From the NCBI GenBank assembly GCA_013824085.1, contig PNNF01000018.1:1-47829 (forward strand): a stretch of 47,829 bases of DNA. The letters are read 5' to 3'. The notes below the pieces were generated by a model, which did no database searches, was not told the DNA's origin, and saw only the letters and a list, made by a program, of their open reading frames with translations. Source of the stretch: Chlorobiaceae bacterium. Lineage in GTDB: Bacteria; Bacteroidota; Ignavibacteria; Ignavibacteriales; Ignavibacteriaceae. Both the position numbers and the translations under genes were made by a program. Of this stretch, positions 1 through 8,355 are shown piece by piece (positions within the stretch are counted from its first letter, which is position 1; each line of letters opens with the position of its first letter).

Positions 1-717
1 TTTAATCATGCATTACATATGCAGATTGAAAATACAACTTGCGAAAGTTGTCACAAAGGCTTGAGTGAAGTTGACTATTCATTTGAATCAGTGAGTGCAA
101 AACCTCCAATGAGTTCTTGCTACACTTGTCATAACGATGTAAACGTTGCTGCTAATACTTGTGAGTCTTGTCATTATTCCACAGTCAACTTAAAGCCCGC
201 TGATCATAAGCAAAGCGATTTTATGCGAGCACATAAATTTGCAGCACAAAAAATTGATGCAAACTGTGCAATGTGTCACGATAATCAATCTTGTGAAAGT
301 TGCCACGCAGGAACTTCAAAACTTTCTGATAATAACGCTACTCCTAAAATGTATGCTCCATATTCACCAAGTAATTTTGTTGATGGAACAAAGCAACAGC
401 AAGTTACAAGAGTTCATTCATTAAATTATCGATTCACTCACGGCATAGATGCTAAATCAAAAATTACAGATTGCCAAAGTTGTCACGAAGTTGAAAGTTT
501 CTGTGTTCAATGCCACTCTTCAACTGAAGGTGATTTTGCTCTTGGTGGATTTACTCCATCTTCACACGCAAGACCAGACTTCATAAGATTGGCTAGAGGA
601 AGCGGCGGTGGATGGCACGCAACGCTTGCAAGACGCGATTTAGAAAGCTGTATAGCTTGTCATGATGTTTCTGGACAAGATCCAACTTGTATGACTTGTC
701 ATGCAGACAATCGATAA
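1..717 (+). CDS. multihaem c-type cytochrome (5'-partial)
   Basis: The reading frame is open to the left edge, so the gene starts outside the window; the first internal Met is at base 19. The visible 238 residues hold nine CxxCH haem-attachment motifs (for example CESCH, CYTCH, CAMCH, CQSCH, CVQCH, CIACH, CMTCH) and many other His residues that could be distal haem ligands. This is the pattern of cytochrome c3/c7-like periplasmic electron carriers. The signal peptide would lie upstream and is not seen. Its redox partner cannot be told from this window. A role in anaerobic respiration or extracellular electron transfer is inference only. The last motif lies about seven codons before the stop, so the C-terminus looks complete. 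Confidence 0.85.
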   Translation, partial: FNHALHMQIENTTCESCHKGLSEVDYSFESVSAKPPMSSCYTCHNDVNVAANTCESCHYSTVNLKPADHKQSDFMRAHKFAAQKIDANCAMCHDNQSCESCHAGTSKLSDNNATPKMYAPYSPSNFVDGTKQQQVTRVHSLNYRFTHGIDAKSKITDCQSCHEVESFCVQCHSSTEGDFALGGFTPSSHARPDFIRLARGSGGGWHATLARRDLESCIACHDVSGQDPTCMTCHADNR

Positions 718-824
718 GAAAATAGAGCCAATTAAATTATTAAAAATTTTCTCGACTAATTTTCAGAGCATTAAAAGCGTAAGTATTGAATATTATTTTT
801 CATTAAAGTATTTTGTTGGTTATT

Positions 825-1367
825 ATGACTCAAGCAGATGGTAACGATTTAGGATCGGATAATTTTGGAGTTGGGATAGAAGACGGAAATTCTCTCCCAA
901 CAATAATAAAAAGAGAGACAGCAGAAAAGTTAGCCGATCTAACATTCAAGCTTCTCACTCGCTGCCAAGAAAAAGAAGATAATCTCGCCAAGCTTTATGA
1001 ATTGACTCCCGCTGAATTTAGGTGCTTAAGACACATTCACGCAAATGAAAATATAAATAACAAAGTGATGTCTGAGAGAATGCAATTGAGTGCAAGTCGT
1101 TTGACTCGCATTATTGATGGCTTAGTAAAAAAGGGATATGTTAATCGTGAGATTGAACCAAATGATAGAAGAAATATGCGTGTCTATCTTTCAGCCAAAG
1201 GATTAAATTTTGTAACAACTCTGAATGAAGCTTATGTGAAAATTCATGAAGATATTCTTACGGAGGTTGATCCTGTTCTTCAAGTTCATTTAATAAATGG
1301 TATGACAAATTTCTTAGCAGCAGTTGAAAATTGGCTTGAGAAAGATGGAATAGAATCTTACAGATAA
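825..1367 (+). CDS. MarR family transcriptional regulator
   Basis: The 180-residue protein has a winged helix-turn-helix core at about residues 60-130. The recognition-helix region LSASRLTRIIDGLVKKGYV is followed by a wing with the DRRNMRVYLSAKG pattern, the typical MarR 'DxR...v.LT..G' motif. Flanking helices would form the dimer interface. I chose ATG at 825; the frame also allows TTG at 813, adding four residues. No clear Shine-Dalgarno is present before either. The acidic N-terminal 30 residues look unstructured. The ligand and target are unknown. It lies about 100 bases after the cytochrome gene, so it may be transcribed alone, and it converges on the HIT gene. Confidence 0.85.
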   Translation: MTQADGNDLGSDNFGVGIEDGNSLPTIIKRETAEKLADLTFKLLTRCQEKEDNLAKLYELTPAEFRCLRHIHANENINNKVMSERMQLSASRLTRIIDGLVKKGYVNREIEPNDRRNMRVYLSAKGLNFVTTLNEAYVKIHEDILTEVDPVLQVHLINGMTNFLAAVENWLEKDGIESYR

Positions 1368-1388
1368 TTTTTTCTGGGGTAGAAATTA

Positions 1389-1892
1389 TTAGGTGTTTTG
1401 TTTCGTGTTATAAGCTTCAATCAACTTCTTTTTCGTTAATAGCAAATCTTGTGATAAGACTTTAACTTCACCAAGCACAGGCATAAAGTTAGTGTCGCCA
1501 TTCCAGCGTGGTACAATGTGAAAATGAATATGATCGTCAATACCCGCTCCACTAGCTTTCCCGAGATTAGCACCAATATTAAATCCAGCAGGTTTGCTAA
1601 TTATATTTAATGCAGATTTCGCCAATTTTAATTTTCTCATTATGTCTAAATATTCATCATCAGTGAGTAGATCAAAATCACTTAAATGTCGATTAGGAAC
1701 AATCAGCAAGTGTCCATTGTTATATGGATAAAGATTCAGAACAGTGAAAGTTAATTCCCCTTTTTCAATCAACAAACTTGAATCATCATTTACATTTTCA
1801 TGAAAAGCATCACAAAAAATACAACCCGAATTTTTCGGATTCTTAAATGATTCTATGTAATGCGATCGCCAAGGCGACCAAAGTTTTTCCAT
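1389..1892 (-). CDS. HIT family nucleotide hydrolase/phosphorylase
   Basis: The 167-residue protein starts with the MEKLWSPWR motif common in bacterial Ap4A-phosphorylase-like HIT proteins. It carries the catalytic histidine triad as HIHFHIVPRW (His121, His123, His125), preceded by the NIGANLGKASGAG nucleotide-binding stretch. GCIFCD near residue 23 resembles the N-terminal Cys pair of this subgroup. The family acts on Ap4A, AMP derivatives or similar nucleotides in the cytoplasm. The ATG lies just after the T-rich tail of a hairpin that follows the EF-G gene, and no Shine-Dalgarno is visible, so it may be expressed by read-through or with poor initiation. The exact substrate is not predictable. 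Confidence 0.88.
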   Translation of the reverse strand: MEKLWSPWRSHYIESFKNPKNSGCIFCDAFHENVNDDSSLLIEKGELTFTVLNLYPYNNGHLLIVPNRHLSDFDLLTDDEYLDIMRKLKLAKSALNIISKPAGFNIGANLGKASGAGIDDHIHFHIVPRWNGDTNFMPVLGEVKVLSQDLLLTKKKLIEAYNTKQNT

Positions 1893-1896
1893 GATA

Positions 1897-1936
1897 AAAT
1901 AAAATAAAGTTGAGCAACCTAAAAAGATTGCTCAAC
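1897..1936 (-). terminator. hairpin terminator after the EF-G paralogue
   Basis: A perfect 9-bp inverted repeat, GTTGAGCAA at 1909-1917 and TTGCTCAAC at 1928-1936, has a 10-base loop. Read on the minus strand it is followed by TTTATTTTATTTT, a Rho-independent terminator layout. It sits in the gap between the EF-G stop and the HIT start codon, so it should end or attenuate transcripts coming from the EF-G gene. Confidence 0.75.
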
Positions 1937-1949
1937 AATTAATAAAAAA

Positions 1950-4040
1950 CTATTCTTCTAACTTCGACTTTTTATATTCTTCAACAACTTTTGCTTCAAC
2001 TTCTTTTGGCACTTCTTCATAATGCCTAAATTTGGTTGAGTATGCGCCACGCCCAGCAGTTAGACTTCTAAGAGTGGAAGAATATTTATAAATTTCTGAC
2101 AATGGAATTTGAGCTTTAATAATTTGAAAATGTCCGTCGCTATCCATTCCTAAAATTTTTCCTCTTCTACTTGAAAGGTCACCCATAACATCGCCCATGC
2201 AATCATCAGGAATTTTTACGACGAGATCATAAATCGGTTCTAATAAAATTGGACGCGCTTCGAGAAAACCTTTTTTGAAGCCCATTGAACCAGCAATTTT
2301 AAATGACATGTCATCTGAGTCAACGGGATGATGAGAGCCATCAAATATGGTGACTTTAACATCCACAACTTTACAACCAGAAAGAATTCCTCTTTCCATA
2401 GTTTCTATTACACCTTTTTCAACGGCGGGAATAAATCTGCCCGGAACATTTCCACCTACGACCGCATCAACAAATTCAAACCCTTTGCCTCTTGGTTGCG
2501 GTTCAATTTTTAAGAAGATATGTCCATATTGTCCTCTACCGCCGGATTGTTTCTTATGTTTATACTCAATGCTTTCAGCTTTTCCTTTGATAGTTTCTTT
2601 GTAAGGAATTTTTGGTTCAACTAAATCTACTGAAACATTATAGCGTTCTTTCAAGCGTTTAATAGCAAGCGCTAAGTGAAGTTCACCTTGGCCAGAAATA
2701 ATTGTTTGAGAAATTTCGGGATCAAACTTTACATTGAACGATGGATCTTCTTCGTGTAAACTGTGCAAACAATTTGCGATTTTATCTTCATCACCTTTTG
2801 AGTGAGGAATGATTGCTCCTTTAAGCAGAGCAGATGGAAACACTATTGGTTCTAACACAACAGCAAAAGTTTTTGACGCAAGCGTGTTATTGGTATGTGT
2901 ATCTTTTAGTTTTACTACTGCACCAATATCACCCGCGGAGAGGGAAGTAACTTCTTTTCGATGTCTTCCGTTCAATATTGAAATCTGATTTAGTCTTTCA
3001 ACTTTTCCGGTATTTTCATTTATCAAATCCATACCAGCATTTACTCTGCCAGAGAAAACTTTAAATAAAGAAAGTTCACCAACGTGTTGCTCAGCGACTG
3101 TCTTAAAAATAAATATTACTGGTTCAGCGTTTGGTTTGCATGGAATTTGAACTTTTTGTTTTGAGTCCTTCAATGAACCTTCTGCAATTTTCCCTTCGCT
3201 TGGAGCAGGGAAATATTTGACTACAAAATCAAGGAAGTTATTCATGCCAACGCCTTTATCTGCAGACATTGCAAATACAGGGCTAAGACTTCTATTGATC
3301 ATCGATTTTTTAATTCCGATTTCCAATTCTTTATCCGAAAGAGAACCTTCATCAAAATATTTACTCATCAAAGCTTCATCAAGCTCAGCAACTTTTTCAA
3401 TTAATTCAGTTCTATAAGCTTCGGCATCAGCTTTGCAGTTTTCAGGAATTTCCATTTCGGTAACTTTTTTGCTACCGATAGGACCATATTGGAATGCCTT
3501 CATTTTCACTACGTCAACTACAGTGTTGAACTGCAGCCCTTCAGTAGCAGGGAAAGTAACAACAACGGCTCCGGTTGTTAATCTTTCTTTAGCTTTTTTT
3601 ACAACTTCTTTAAAGTTGGAATGTTCGTTATCGATTTTATTGACAACAAAAGCGAGTGGCAAACCTAACTCATTCACTAATCTTAGAGTAGTTTCAGAGC
3701 CGACTTCTACGCCTTCAACAGCTCTTAATAACATGATTGCTGTATCAGATACTTTTAGTCCGCATTTAACTTCACCAATAAAATCAGTGTAGCCGGGTGT
3801 ATCGAGTAAATTAAGTTTTGTGTTTTGCCAGTCGAGGTGTAATGATGAGAGAGAAATTGAAAATTGTCTTTCAACTTCATTTGATGTGTAATCTGAAACA
3901 GTATTGCCTTCACCAACTTTTCCAACTCTTGTAGTTTCACCAGCAGTGAACAACAAAATTTCAGTTAATGTAGTTTTACCAGTTCCACCATGCCCTATCA
4001 GTGCAACATTTCTTATTGATTCTGGACTATATTCTTTCAC
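1950..4040 (-). CDS. elongation factor G-like GTPase (FusA2-type paralogue)
   Basis: This 696-residue translational GTPase has the EF-G length. G1 is GHGGTGKTT (residues 16-24), G3 is DTPGY (80-84) and G4 is NKID (134-137). Domains II to V follow, including the domain IV stretch YKHKKQSGGRGQYGH. The switch I region reads ERQFSIS where housekeeping EF-G has ERGITI, and the gene is not next to rpsL/rpsG or tuf, so it is probably a second EF-G rather than the essential one. The start is GTG, preceded on its strand by a good AGAGGAGA Shine-Dalgarno. In this subgroup roles have been proposed in ribosome recycling or as slow-GTPase paralogues; which applies here is unknown. Confidence 0.85.
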   Translation of the reverse strand: MKEYSPESIRNVALIGHGGTGKTTLTEILLFTAGETTRVGKVGEGNTVSDYTSNEVERQFSISLSSLHLDWQNTKLNLLDTPGYTDFIGEVKCGLKVSDTAIMLLRAVEGVEVGSETTLRLVNELGLPLAFVVNKIDNEHSNFKEVVKKAKERLTTGAVVVTFPATEGLQFNTVVDVVKMKAFQYGPIGSKKVTEMEIPENCKADAEAYRTELIEKVAELDEALMSKYFDEGSLSDKELEIGIKKSMINRSLSPVFAMSADKGVGMNNFLDFVVKYFPAPSEGKIAEGSLKDSKQKVQIPCKPNAEPVIFIFKTVAEQHVGELSLFKVFSGRVNAGMDLINENTGKVERLNQISILNGRHRKEVTSLSAGDIGAVVKLKDTHTNNTLASKTFAVVLEPIVFPSALLKGAIIPHSKGDEDKIANCLHSLHEEDPSFNVKFDPEISQTIISGQGELHLALAIKRLKERYNVSVDLVEPKIPYKETIKGKAESIEYKHKKQSGGRGQYGHIFLKIEPQPRGKGFEFVDAVVGGNVPGRFIPAVEKGVIETMERGILSGCKVVDVKVTIFDGSHHPVDSDDMSFKIAGSMGFKKGFLEARPILLEPIYDLVVKIPDDCMGDVMGDLSSRRGKILGMDSDGHFQIIKAQIPLSEIYKYSSTLRSLTAGRGAYSTKFRHYEEVPKEVEAKVVEEYKKSKLEE

Positions 4041-4073
4041 TAAAAATTCTCCTCTCTATTTAGAATGGAATAA

Positions 4074-4460
4074 CTATCGATTTTTTAATACTCTCCAAAA
4101 AGTTGATAATCCATTCTTAATAGCAGCAAGTTTTTTCAGTAAGTCATCAATAGGTTCTTCCAACTTACCTTCTATTCTCTGTTCAAATTCAAAAATGTTT
4201 TCGAATTTTTCTTTAACTCCATCAACGATCCAAGTTACTTTATCAACATTAGAGCGAAGTTCATCACTAACAGTCAGAAGTGAGTCACTTAATTCTTGCA
4301 GGCTTTTTAGGAGTGGATGTAATTCTGATGTTACTTTTGAGACATCTTCTTTAATAGCATCTAAAGATTTAACAAGTTTATTTAAATAAATAATTAAGGC
4401 AATACAAGCAGCCGAAGCTGAAAGTATTAATATTAATTGTGCAACTTCAATTAAAGTCAT
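4074..4460 (-). CDS. DUF948-like membrane-anchored coiled-coil protein
   Basis: The 128-residue protein has one hydrophobic segment at about residues 7-27, then a long helical, heptad-rich region of alternating Leu/Val and Lys/Glu/Asp/Ser residues (about 30-100). This matches the DUF948/YtxG-like layout of a membrane anchor with a cytoplasmic coiled coil. It lies eight bases after the YtxH gene, and DUF948 and YtxH genes are commonly neighbours. Its molecular role is unknown; envelope stress is the usual guess for the family in Gram-positive bacteria. The assignment rests on architecture and neighbourhood rather than a catalytic motif. Confidence 0.65.
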   Translation of the reverse strand: MTLIEVAQLILILSASAACIALIIYLNKLVKSLDAIKEDVSKVTSELHPLLKSLQELSDSLLTVSDELRSNVDKVTWIVDGVKEKFENIFEFEQRIEGKLEEPIDDLLKKLAAIKNGLSTFWRVLKNR

Positions 4461-4468
4461 TATGTTTA

Positions 4469-4888
4469 TTAACTTGTAGTTTTAGTTTCGTTATAAGCAT
4501 CGACACCGGCTTTTACTGCTGACTTAAATTTTCCGGTTTCACTTTGAACAGTTTCCTTGCCATGTTCAATTGCTTCAGATGTTTTAACTTTTGCATCGTG
4601 AAAAATTTTTTCAGCATCTTTTAGTAATTCGTCGGCTTTTACTTTTGCGTTTGCAATAAGTTGTTCAGATTTTTTTTTCCCTTCGTTCACAGCATCAGAA
4701 GCTTTTTCTTTTGCTACGTGTAATAATTTTTCGGCTTCGTCAACTAATTCGTCTTTCTTAACTTTGATATCTTTTCTTAATTCTTTTCCGGTCTTAGGAG
4801 CGTATAACAAAGCAACAGCAGCTCCAATAATACTACCTGTTAAAAATCCGAATAACAAGCCTTTTCCGAGATTATTTTCTTTTGACAT
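4469..4888 (-). CDS. YtxH domain protein
   Basis: The 139-residue protein begins with a glycine-rich hydrophobic segment (about residues 8-27) ending in YAPKTGKELRKDI, the signature of YtxH/GvpP-like proteins. The rest is a Lys/Ala/Glu-rich helix with repeated patterns such as KVKADELLKDAEK and KVKTSEAIEHGKE, resembling LEA or apolipoprotein-type amphipathic repeats. A strong Shine-Dalgarno, GGAGGA, lies five bases before the ATG, much better than at most genes here. The function is unknown; homologues are linked to general stress. It is followed by the DUF948-like gene. Confidence 0.8.
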   Translation of the reverse strand: MSKENNLGKGLLFGFLTGSIIGAAVALLYAPKTGKELRKDIKVKKDELVDEAEKLLHVAKEKASDAVNEGKKKSEQLIANAKVKADELLKDAEKIFHDAKVKTSEAIEHGKETVQSETGKFKSAVKAGVDAYNETKTTS

Positions 4889-4906
4889 ATATCCTCCAAT
4901 AAATTT

Positions 4907-5863
4907 TTACTTAAAATTATTTAATAAAATTTTACCATACCTTTTCTGATAAATCAAGACACTTATGATTCCAATAACAACTGCAAACCAAAGTGTAGCA
5001 GCTCTTACAATAAACGTACTTGCAAATGCAATATCAAGAGAATAATTTTCACCTAATACAAAAAACGTTAAAGAACCATCAGTAACACCAAGTCCGCCGG
5101 GCAACATCGAAACTGCGCCAACAATCGTAGCAAATGAATATGCGAACGATGCCCATAAAATTGTAATGTCCATTCCAAAATTAGTTAGAATAATATAATA
5201 TCCCAAACATTCTAAGCCCCAAGAAAAAAAACTTATGAAAGTCATTAAAAGGAGTGGCTTTAATTTTAATAATTGATAGGAACTTTCATACGCCGAATTA
5301 ATTGAAGTGAGATGTTTCCTGAGAAATTTTACTCGCTCAAGTAATGTGAGAATAATTTTTGAAAGTTTATTGTTACTTATGACTACAACAATTAAAACAA
5401 AAAATAATCCAACAGCAATTACTATTGTTCTACCAAAATCGAATGAATATGCACCTACTAGAGCTATTATAATTAGAGATAAAAAATCAGTGATGCGTTC
5501 TACTAAAATTATTGGAGCAGTTTTACTTATTGGTTCGTTTGTTAATTGCTTTACCAGATATGATTTCATCACTTCACCCATTTTGCCGGGAGTGATACTC
5601 ATTATTAAGCCAGACATAAAAATAAAAAATGAATCAACTTTACTAATTTTTACTTTTAGTATTGATAAATAATAATCCCACTTTATAAATCTTATACAAA
5701 AATTTAAAAAAGTTAAAAGCAGAACTACAGGAATTAAAAACCAATCGAATCTACTAAAAGCGTTAATTACATTTTGATAATTAGAGAGGATTGCGAAGAG
5801 TAGATACAGCACTCCCGCAATAGCAGTGGTGATTAATATTTTTTTTTTAATTACATCAAGCAT
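4907..5863 (-). CDS. flippase-like (lysylphosphatidylglycerol synthase TM domain) protein
   Basis: The 318-residue integral membrane protein has about eight hydrophobic segments. Conserved stretches ITPGKMGEVMKSYLVK and MLPGGLGVTDGSL are hallmarks of the UPF0104/LPG_synthase_TM family, which includes the membrane half of MprF and AglD-type proteins. There is no soluble synthase domain, so it is not a full MprF. A role in moving or modifying lipids is inferred from the family. Its start overlaps the Maf stop by one base (TAATG), indicating translational coupling in the SpoIID-Maf-flippase run. Confidence 0.82.
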   Translation of the reverse strand: MLDVIKKKILITTAIAGVLYLLFAILSNYQNVINAFSRFDWFLIPVVLLLTFLNFCIRFIKWDYYLSILKVKISKVDSFFIFMSGLIMSITPGKMGEVMKSYLVKQLTNEPISKTAPIILVERITDFLSLIIIALVGAYSFDFGRTIVIAVGLFFVLIVVVISNNKLSKIILTLLERVKFLRKHLTSINSAYESSYQLLKLKPLLLMTFISFFSWGLECLGYYIILTNFGMDITILWASFAYSFATIVGAVSMLPGGLGVTDGSLTFFVLGENYSLDIAFASTFIVRAATLWFAVVIGIISVLIYQKRYGKILLNNFK

Positions 5864-6441
5864 TAAATTATCTTACACAATGCATCATAAATTTTTGACA
5901 ACGGAAGTCCAACTACATTATAATAACATCCATTAATTTTTTTTACGAAGACAGCACCAAAATCATCTTGAATGCCATAAGCACCCGCTTTGTCCATAGG
6001 GCTTCCCGATTCGATATAATCAAGAATTTCTAATTTCGTCAACTCTCTAAATGTTACAGCAGTCTTTTCATATCCAACGATAACTTTATTTTTGTCAACG
6101 TTTAAAACACAAAAGCCCGTGTAAACATTGTGTCTTCTGCCACTTAGTTTTTTTAAAATCCTGAAAGCGTCATCTTTGTCTTTTGGTTTATTAATAATTT
6201 TATCATCGAGAACAACAGTAGTATCAGCAGTAATAATTATTCCACTTTTAATTTTTTCTTTTGCTGCTTCCATTTTATGAAGTGCTAAAGTTTGAACGTA
6301 ATGCGATGGTTTTTTATTTTCACATAAATCTTCATCAACAGGAAGTTTTACAATTTTTATTTTTAATCCAACTTGCTCTAATAATTTTTTTCTTCTTGGA
6401 GATTTAGAAGCGAGATAGATTGTTTGCGTTGTCTTAATCAT
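5863..6441 (-). CDS. maf: Maf family nucleoside triphosphate pyrophosphatase
   Basis: The 192-residue protein has the family signature LASKSPRRKKLLEQVG at residues 10-25, the metal/base-recognition stretch ADTTVV, KPKDKDDAFRILKKLSG, and the C-terminal DKAGAYGIQ motif. Maf proteins hydrolyse dTTP/UTP or modified nucleotides to monophosphates and pyrophosphate in the cytoplasm and are linked to septum inhibition and house-cleaning. The Arg pair in SPRR and DKAGAYGIQ fit the dTTP/UTP (YhdE-like) group, but substrate cannot be proved here. The gene overlaps the end of the SpoIID gene by eight bases. Confidence 0.93.
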   Translation of the reverse strand: MIKTTQTIYLASKSPRRKKLLEQVGLKIKIVKLPVDEDLCENKKPSHYVQTLALHKMEAAKEKIKSGIIITADTTVVLDDKIINKPKDKDDAFRILKKLSGRRHNVYTGFCVLNVDKNKVIVGYEKTAVTFRELTKLEILDYIESGSPMDKAGAYGIQDDFGAVFVKKINGCYYNVVGLPLSKIYDALCKII

Positions 6442-7735
6442 TTGGACTTTCTATTACAGTGCCGGGGAAATAAAACTGAATTATTTCTTCAAAATTTTTT
6501 CCTTGTTCAGATAATGAAAGCGACCCCCATTGACATAAGCCAACGCCGTGTCCGTTTCCTTTTCCAATCAAATTAATTTTTGAAACTGAGTTAGATTTTT
6601 TTTCAACATCAATTTTAAAATTTGTGCTGCGTAAAATTCCGCCATTATCTTTTCGTCGTATCACATCACGAATATTTCTGTTGTTCAAAAAAACTTTTTC
6701 TCCATCAGTAAATAATATTTCCAATTTAGCAATTCTTCCTGACTCAAAAATATCATCAATCGCAATATCATCAATCCTTTTCGATTTCGTATTGATCATT
6801 TTTGAATTGAAAAGAAAATTAATAAAATCAGTTTCAGAATAAGTTTCTCTCCAAGAAAAAGAGGGGGAGATAACACAATTTGGTCCATATCCATCTTTTA
6901 TAGTACGCAAATAATTTATATCATTTCTCGAAAAAACATTCCCAACATTTTCAGTGTAGCCACCGCAAGAAGAAGAATAGAAAACAATTGCAAGCTCATT
7001 ATTGTAGGCTAAGACTTTGCTCTTCGTTTCTTCAATTGCTTTGTTGTCAAATTTGGTTTCAAAATTTGCACCTCTATAAACTTGGTCACGCACATCATTT
7101 TTAACATCATAATATTTGTCACCACTATTTAGTCTCATTATCGCAAATGTTCGTGCAACAATTGCGAAGGCTTTCATCGCTTCAAAATAGGAATCATTTT
7201 CTTTAACTCCCATCTCAACTGGTAATACGCCCATCAAATAAGTTTCAAGTGGCAATCGATTTATCAGATAAATTTCATTCTCCGCCGCAGTCAAATTAAT
7301 CTCGCCTCTGTATTTGAGATTTTTATACTCAAGCAGCGTTTTCGTTTTTGAAATTATTATGAATGAGCTGCTCTCAAATTTTCTTCTTCCAAGTGTAATT
7401 AATATTGAACCATTCTCAAGTTGAGCATTGATAGTATTGCCTCTTTTTACAATTGCAATTTCTTCACCATTAGAAATTATTCCGACATCAGTATTTACTT
7501 TATACTTTAAGGTTGATTTAAACTCATCGAGTAAAACTCTGATTTCTAATTCTGAAGTATCAACGGAAAATTTTTTTTGTATTATTGGTTCTTGTGTAGG
7601 AGGAATTTCTTTTTTAATTCTTCCGGGAGTGCTGCAACCTGAATGAAGTGAAAAGAGAAACAATACAATGAAGCCAAGTGCGAGCTTTGAAAAAAAATGA
7701 GAAAAATATTTGGAAGGAAGAAAATTAGAAACCAA
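6434..7735 (-). CDS. SpoIID/LytB domain lipoprotein
   Basis: The 433-residue protein has an N-terminal hydrophobic stretch ending in LHSGC, a plausible lipobox, so it is probably a lipoprotein. The SpoIID core shows LETYLMGVLPVEM, FAIVARTFA, VYRGANF, FYSSSCGGYTENV and the final GHGVGLCQWG...FYFPG motif. In Bacillus SpoIID cuts peptidoglycan glycan strands as a lytic transglycosylase; this organism shows no sporulation genes here, so a wall-remodelling role is more likely. The start is TTG, and no better Met lies before the signal sequence. Its gene is two bases from the upstream FnIII-like gene and overlaps maf. Confidence 0.87.
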   Translation of the reverse strand: MVSNFLPSKYFSHFFSKLALGFIVLFLFSLHSGCSTPGRIKKEIPPTQEPIIQKKFSVDTSELEIRVLLDEFKSTLKYKVNTDVGIISNGEEIAIVKRGNTINAQLENGSILITLGRRKFESSSFIIISKTKTLLEYKNLKYRGEINLTAAENEIYLINRLPLETYLMGVLPVEMGVKENDSYFEAMKAFAIVARTFAIMRLNSGDKYYDVKNDVRDQVYRGANFETKFDNKAIEETKSKVLAYNNELAIVFYSSSCGGYTENVGNVFSRNDINYLRTIKDGYGPNCVISPSFSWRETYSETDFINFLFNSKMINTKSKRIDDIAIDDIFESGRIAKLEILFTDGEKVFLNNRNIRDVIRRKDNGGILRSTNFKIDVEKKSNSVSKINLIGKGNGHGVGLCQWGSLSLSEQGKNFEEIIQFYFPGTVIESPND

Positions 7736-7737
7736 AA

Positions 7738-8130
7738 CTATCTAAACATTGCTTTAATACTTCCCCAGGTTCTTTTAATTCCTGAGACGCTATGGGAAAC
7801 AACAATTTCTTTAGATAATGAAAAATTATTATCTGATGTTACAATTTTAATGCGATAGATAAAAATCATATCGTTAGGCTTGTAAGTATTTTCATCTAAG
7901 TAAGAATAAAAAGAATTGTTACCTTTGGGTTGAACAGTTGCAATCGGTAAAAAGCTACTGTTTGGAGATTTCCTTTCGATGATGAAAGAAGTTACATCTC
8001 TCTCTTCTCCTGTTTTCCATTCAATTCTAACATTACCTGTTTCGCTTCTTGCATGGAAAAATTCAAAGAACGCTCCAGCGAGCATTGAAGGAATAAAAAG
8101 GCACAGTGTTATGAATATTGTCTTTTTCAT
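7738..8130 (-). CDS. secreted FnIII-like hypothetical protein
   Basis: The 130-residue protein has a signal peptide (about residues 1-19, hydrophobic, ending near AGA). The rest reads as a single fibronectin-III-like beta sandwich: VRIEWKTGEERDVTSFIIER, then a YRIKIV strand and a final hydrophobic strand. Such 'E...V..F.IERS.dg..f..i' modules are common in surface proteins of this group. No enzyme motif is present. It heads the minus-strand envelope run and ends two bases before the SpoIID gene, suggesting cotranscription. The function is unknown. Confidence 0.7.
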   Translation of the reverse strand: MKKTIFITLCLFIPSMLAGAFFEFFHARSETGNVRIEWKTGEERDVTSFIIERKSPNSSFLPIATVQPKGNNSFYSYLDENTYKPNDMIFIYRIKIVTSDNNFSLSKEIVVSHSVSGIKRTWGSIKAMFR

Positions 8131-8279
8131 AGTGAAAAACTAAGTCTTCTAAAATTAAAAAACAAGGAATTAATTAAAAAATATTTATTTAATTTTTTTT
8201 TGAAATAAAAATAATTTTTTCCGATAATGAATTAATCCGCTTCTATTATAAATCTAAACTCTATAAAAGTAATTTAATA

Positions 8280-8311
8280 TTTGTAATGTGTTAAAATATG
8301 ATTTAGATTTG
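8280..8311 (+). promoter_or_regulatory. candidate Bacteroidota-type promoter
   Basis: TTTG at 8280-8283 and TAGATTTG at 8304-8311 are separated by 20 bases. This matches the TTTG / TAnnTTTG layout known for the primary sigma factor of Bacteroidota. Transcription would begin near 8317, giving a leader of about 40 bases before the ATG at 8356. In AT-rich DNA such matches also arise by chance, and it is not established that this lineage uses the Bacteroidota consensus. Confidence 0.45.
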
Positions 8312-8355
8312 TAATAAAATTATCGAAATTTAGAGCTTATTAAAGTAAAATCATA

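Noticed and set aside
2328-3792. Several plus-strand open frames inside the EF-G gene
   Set aside because: They lie opposite a fully conserved coding region and have no recognisable domains; they are antisense shadows.
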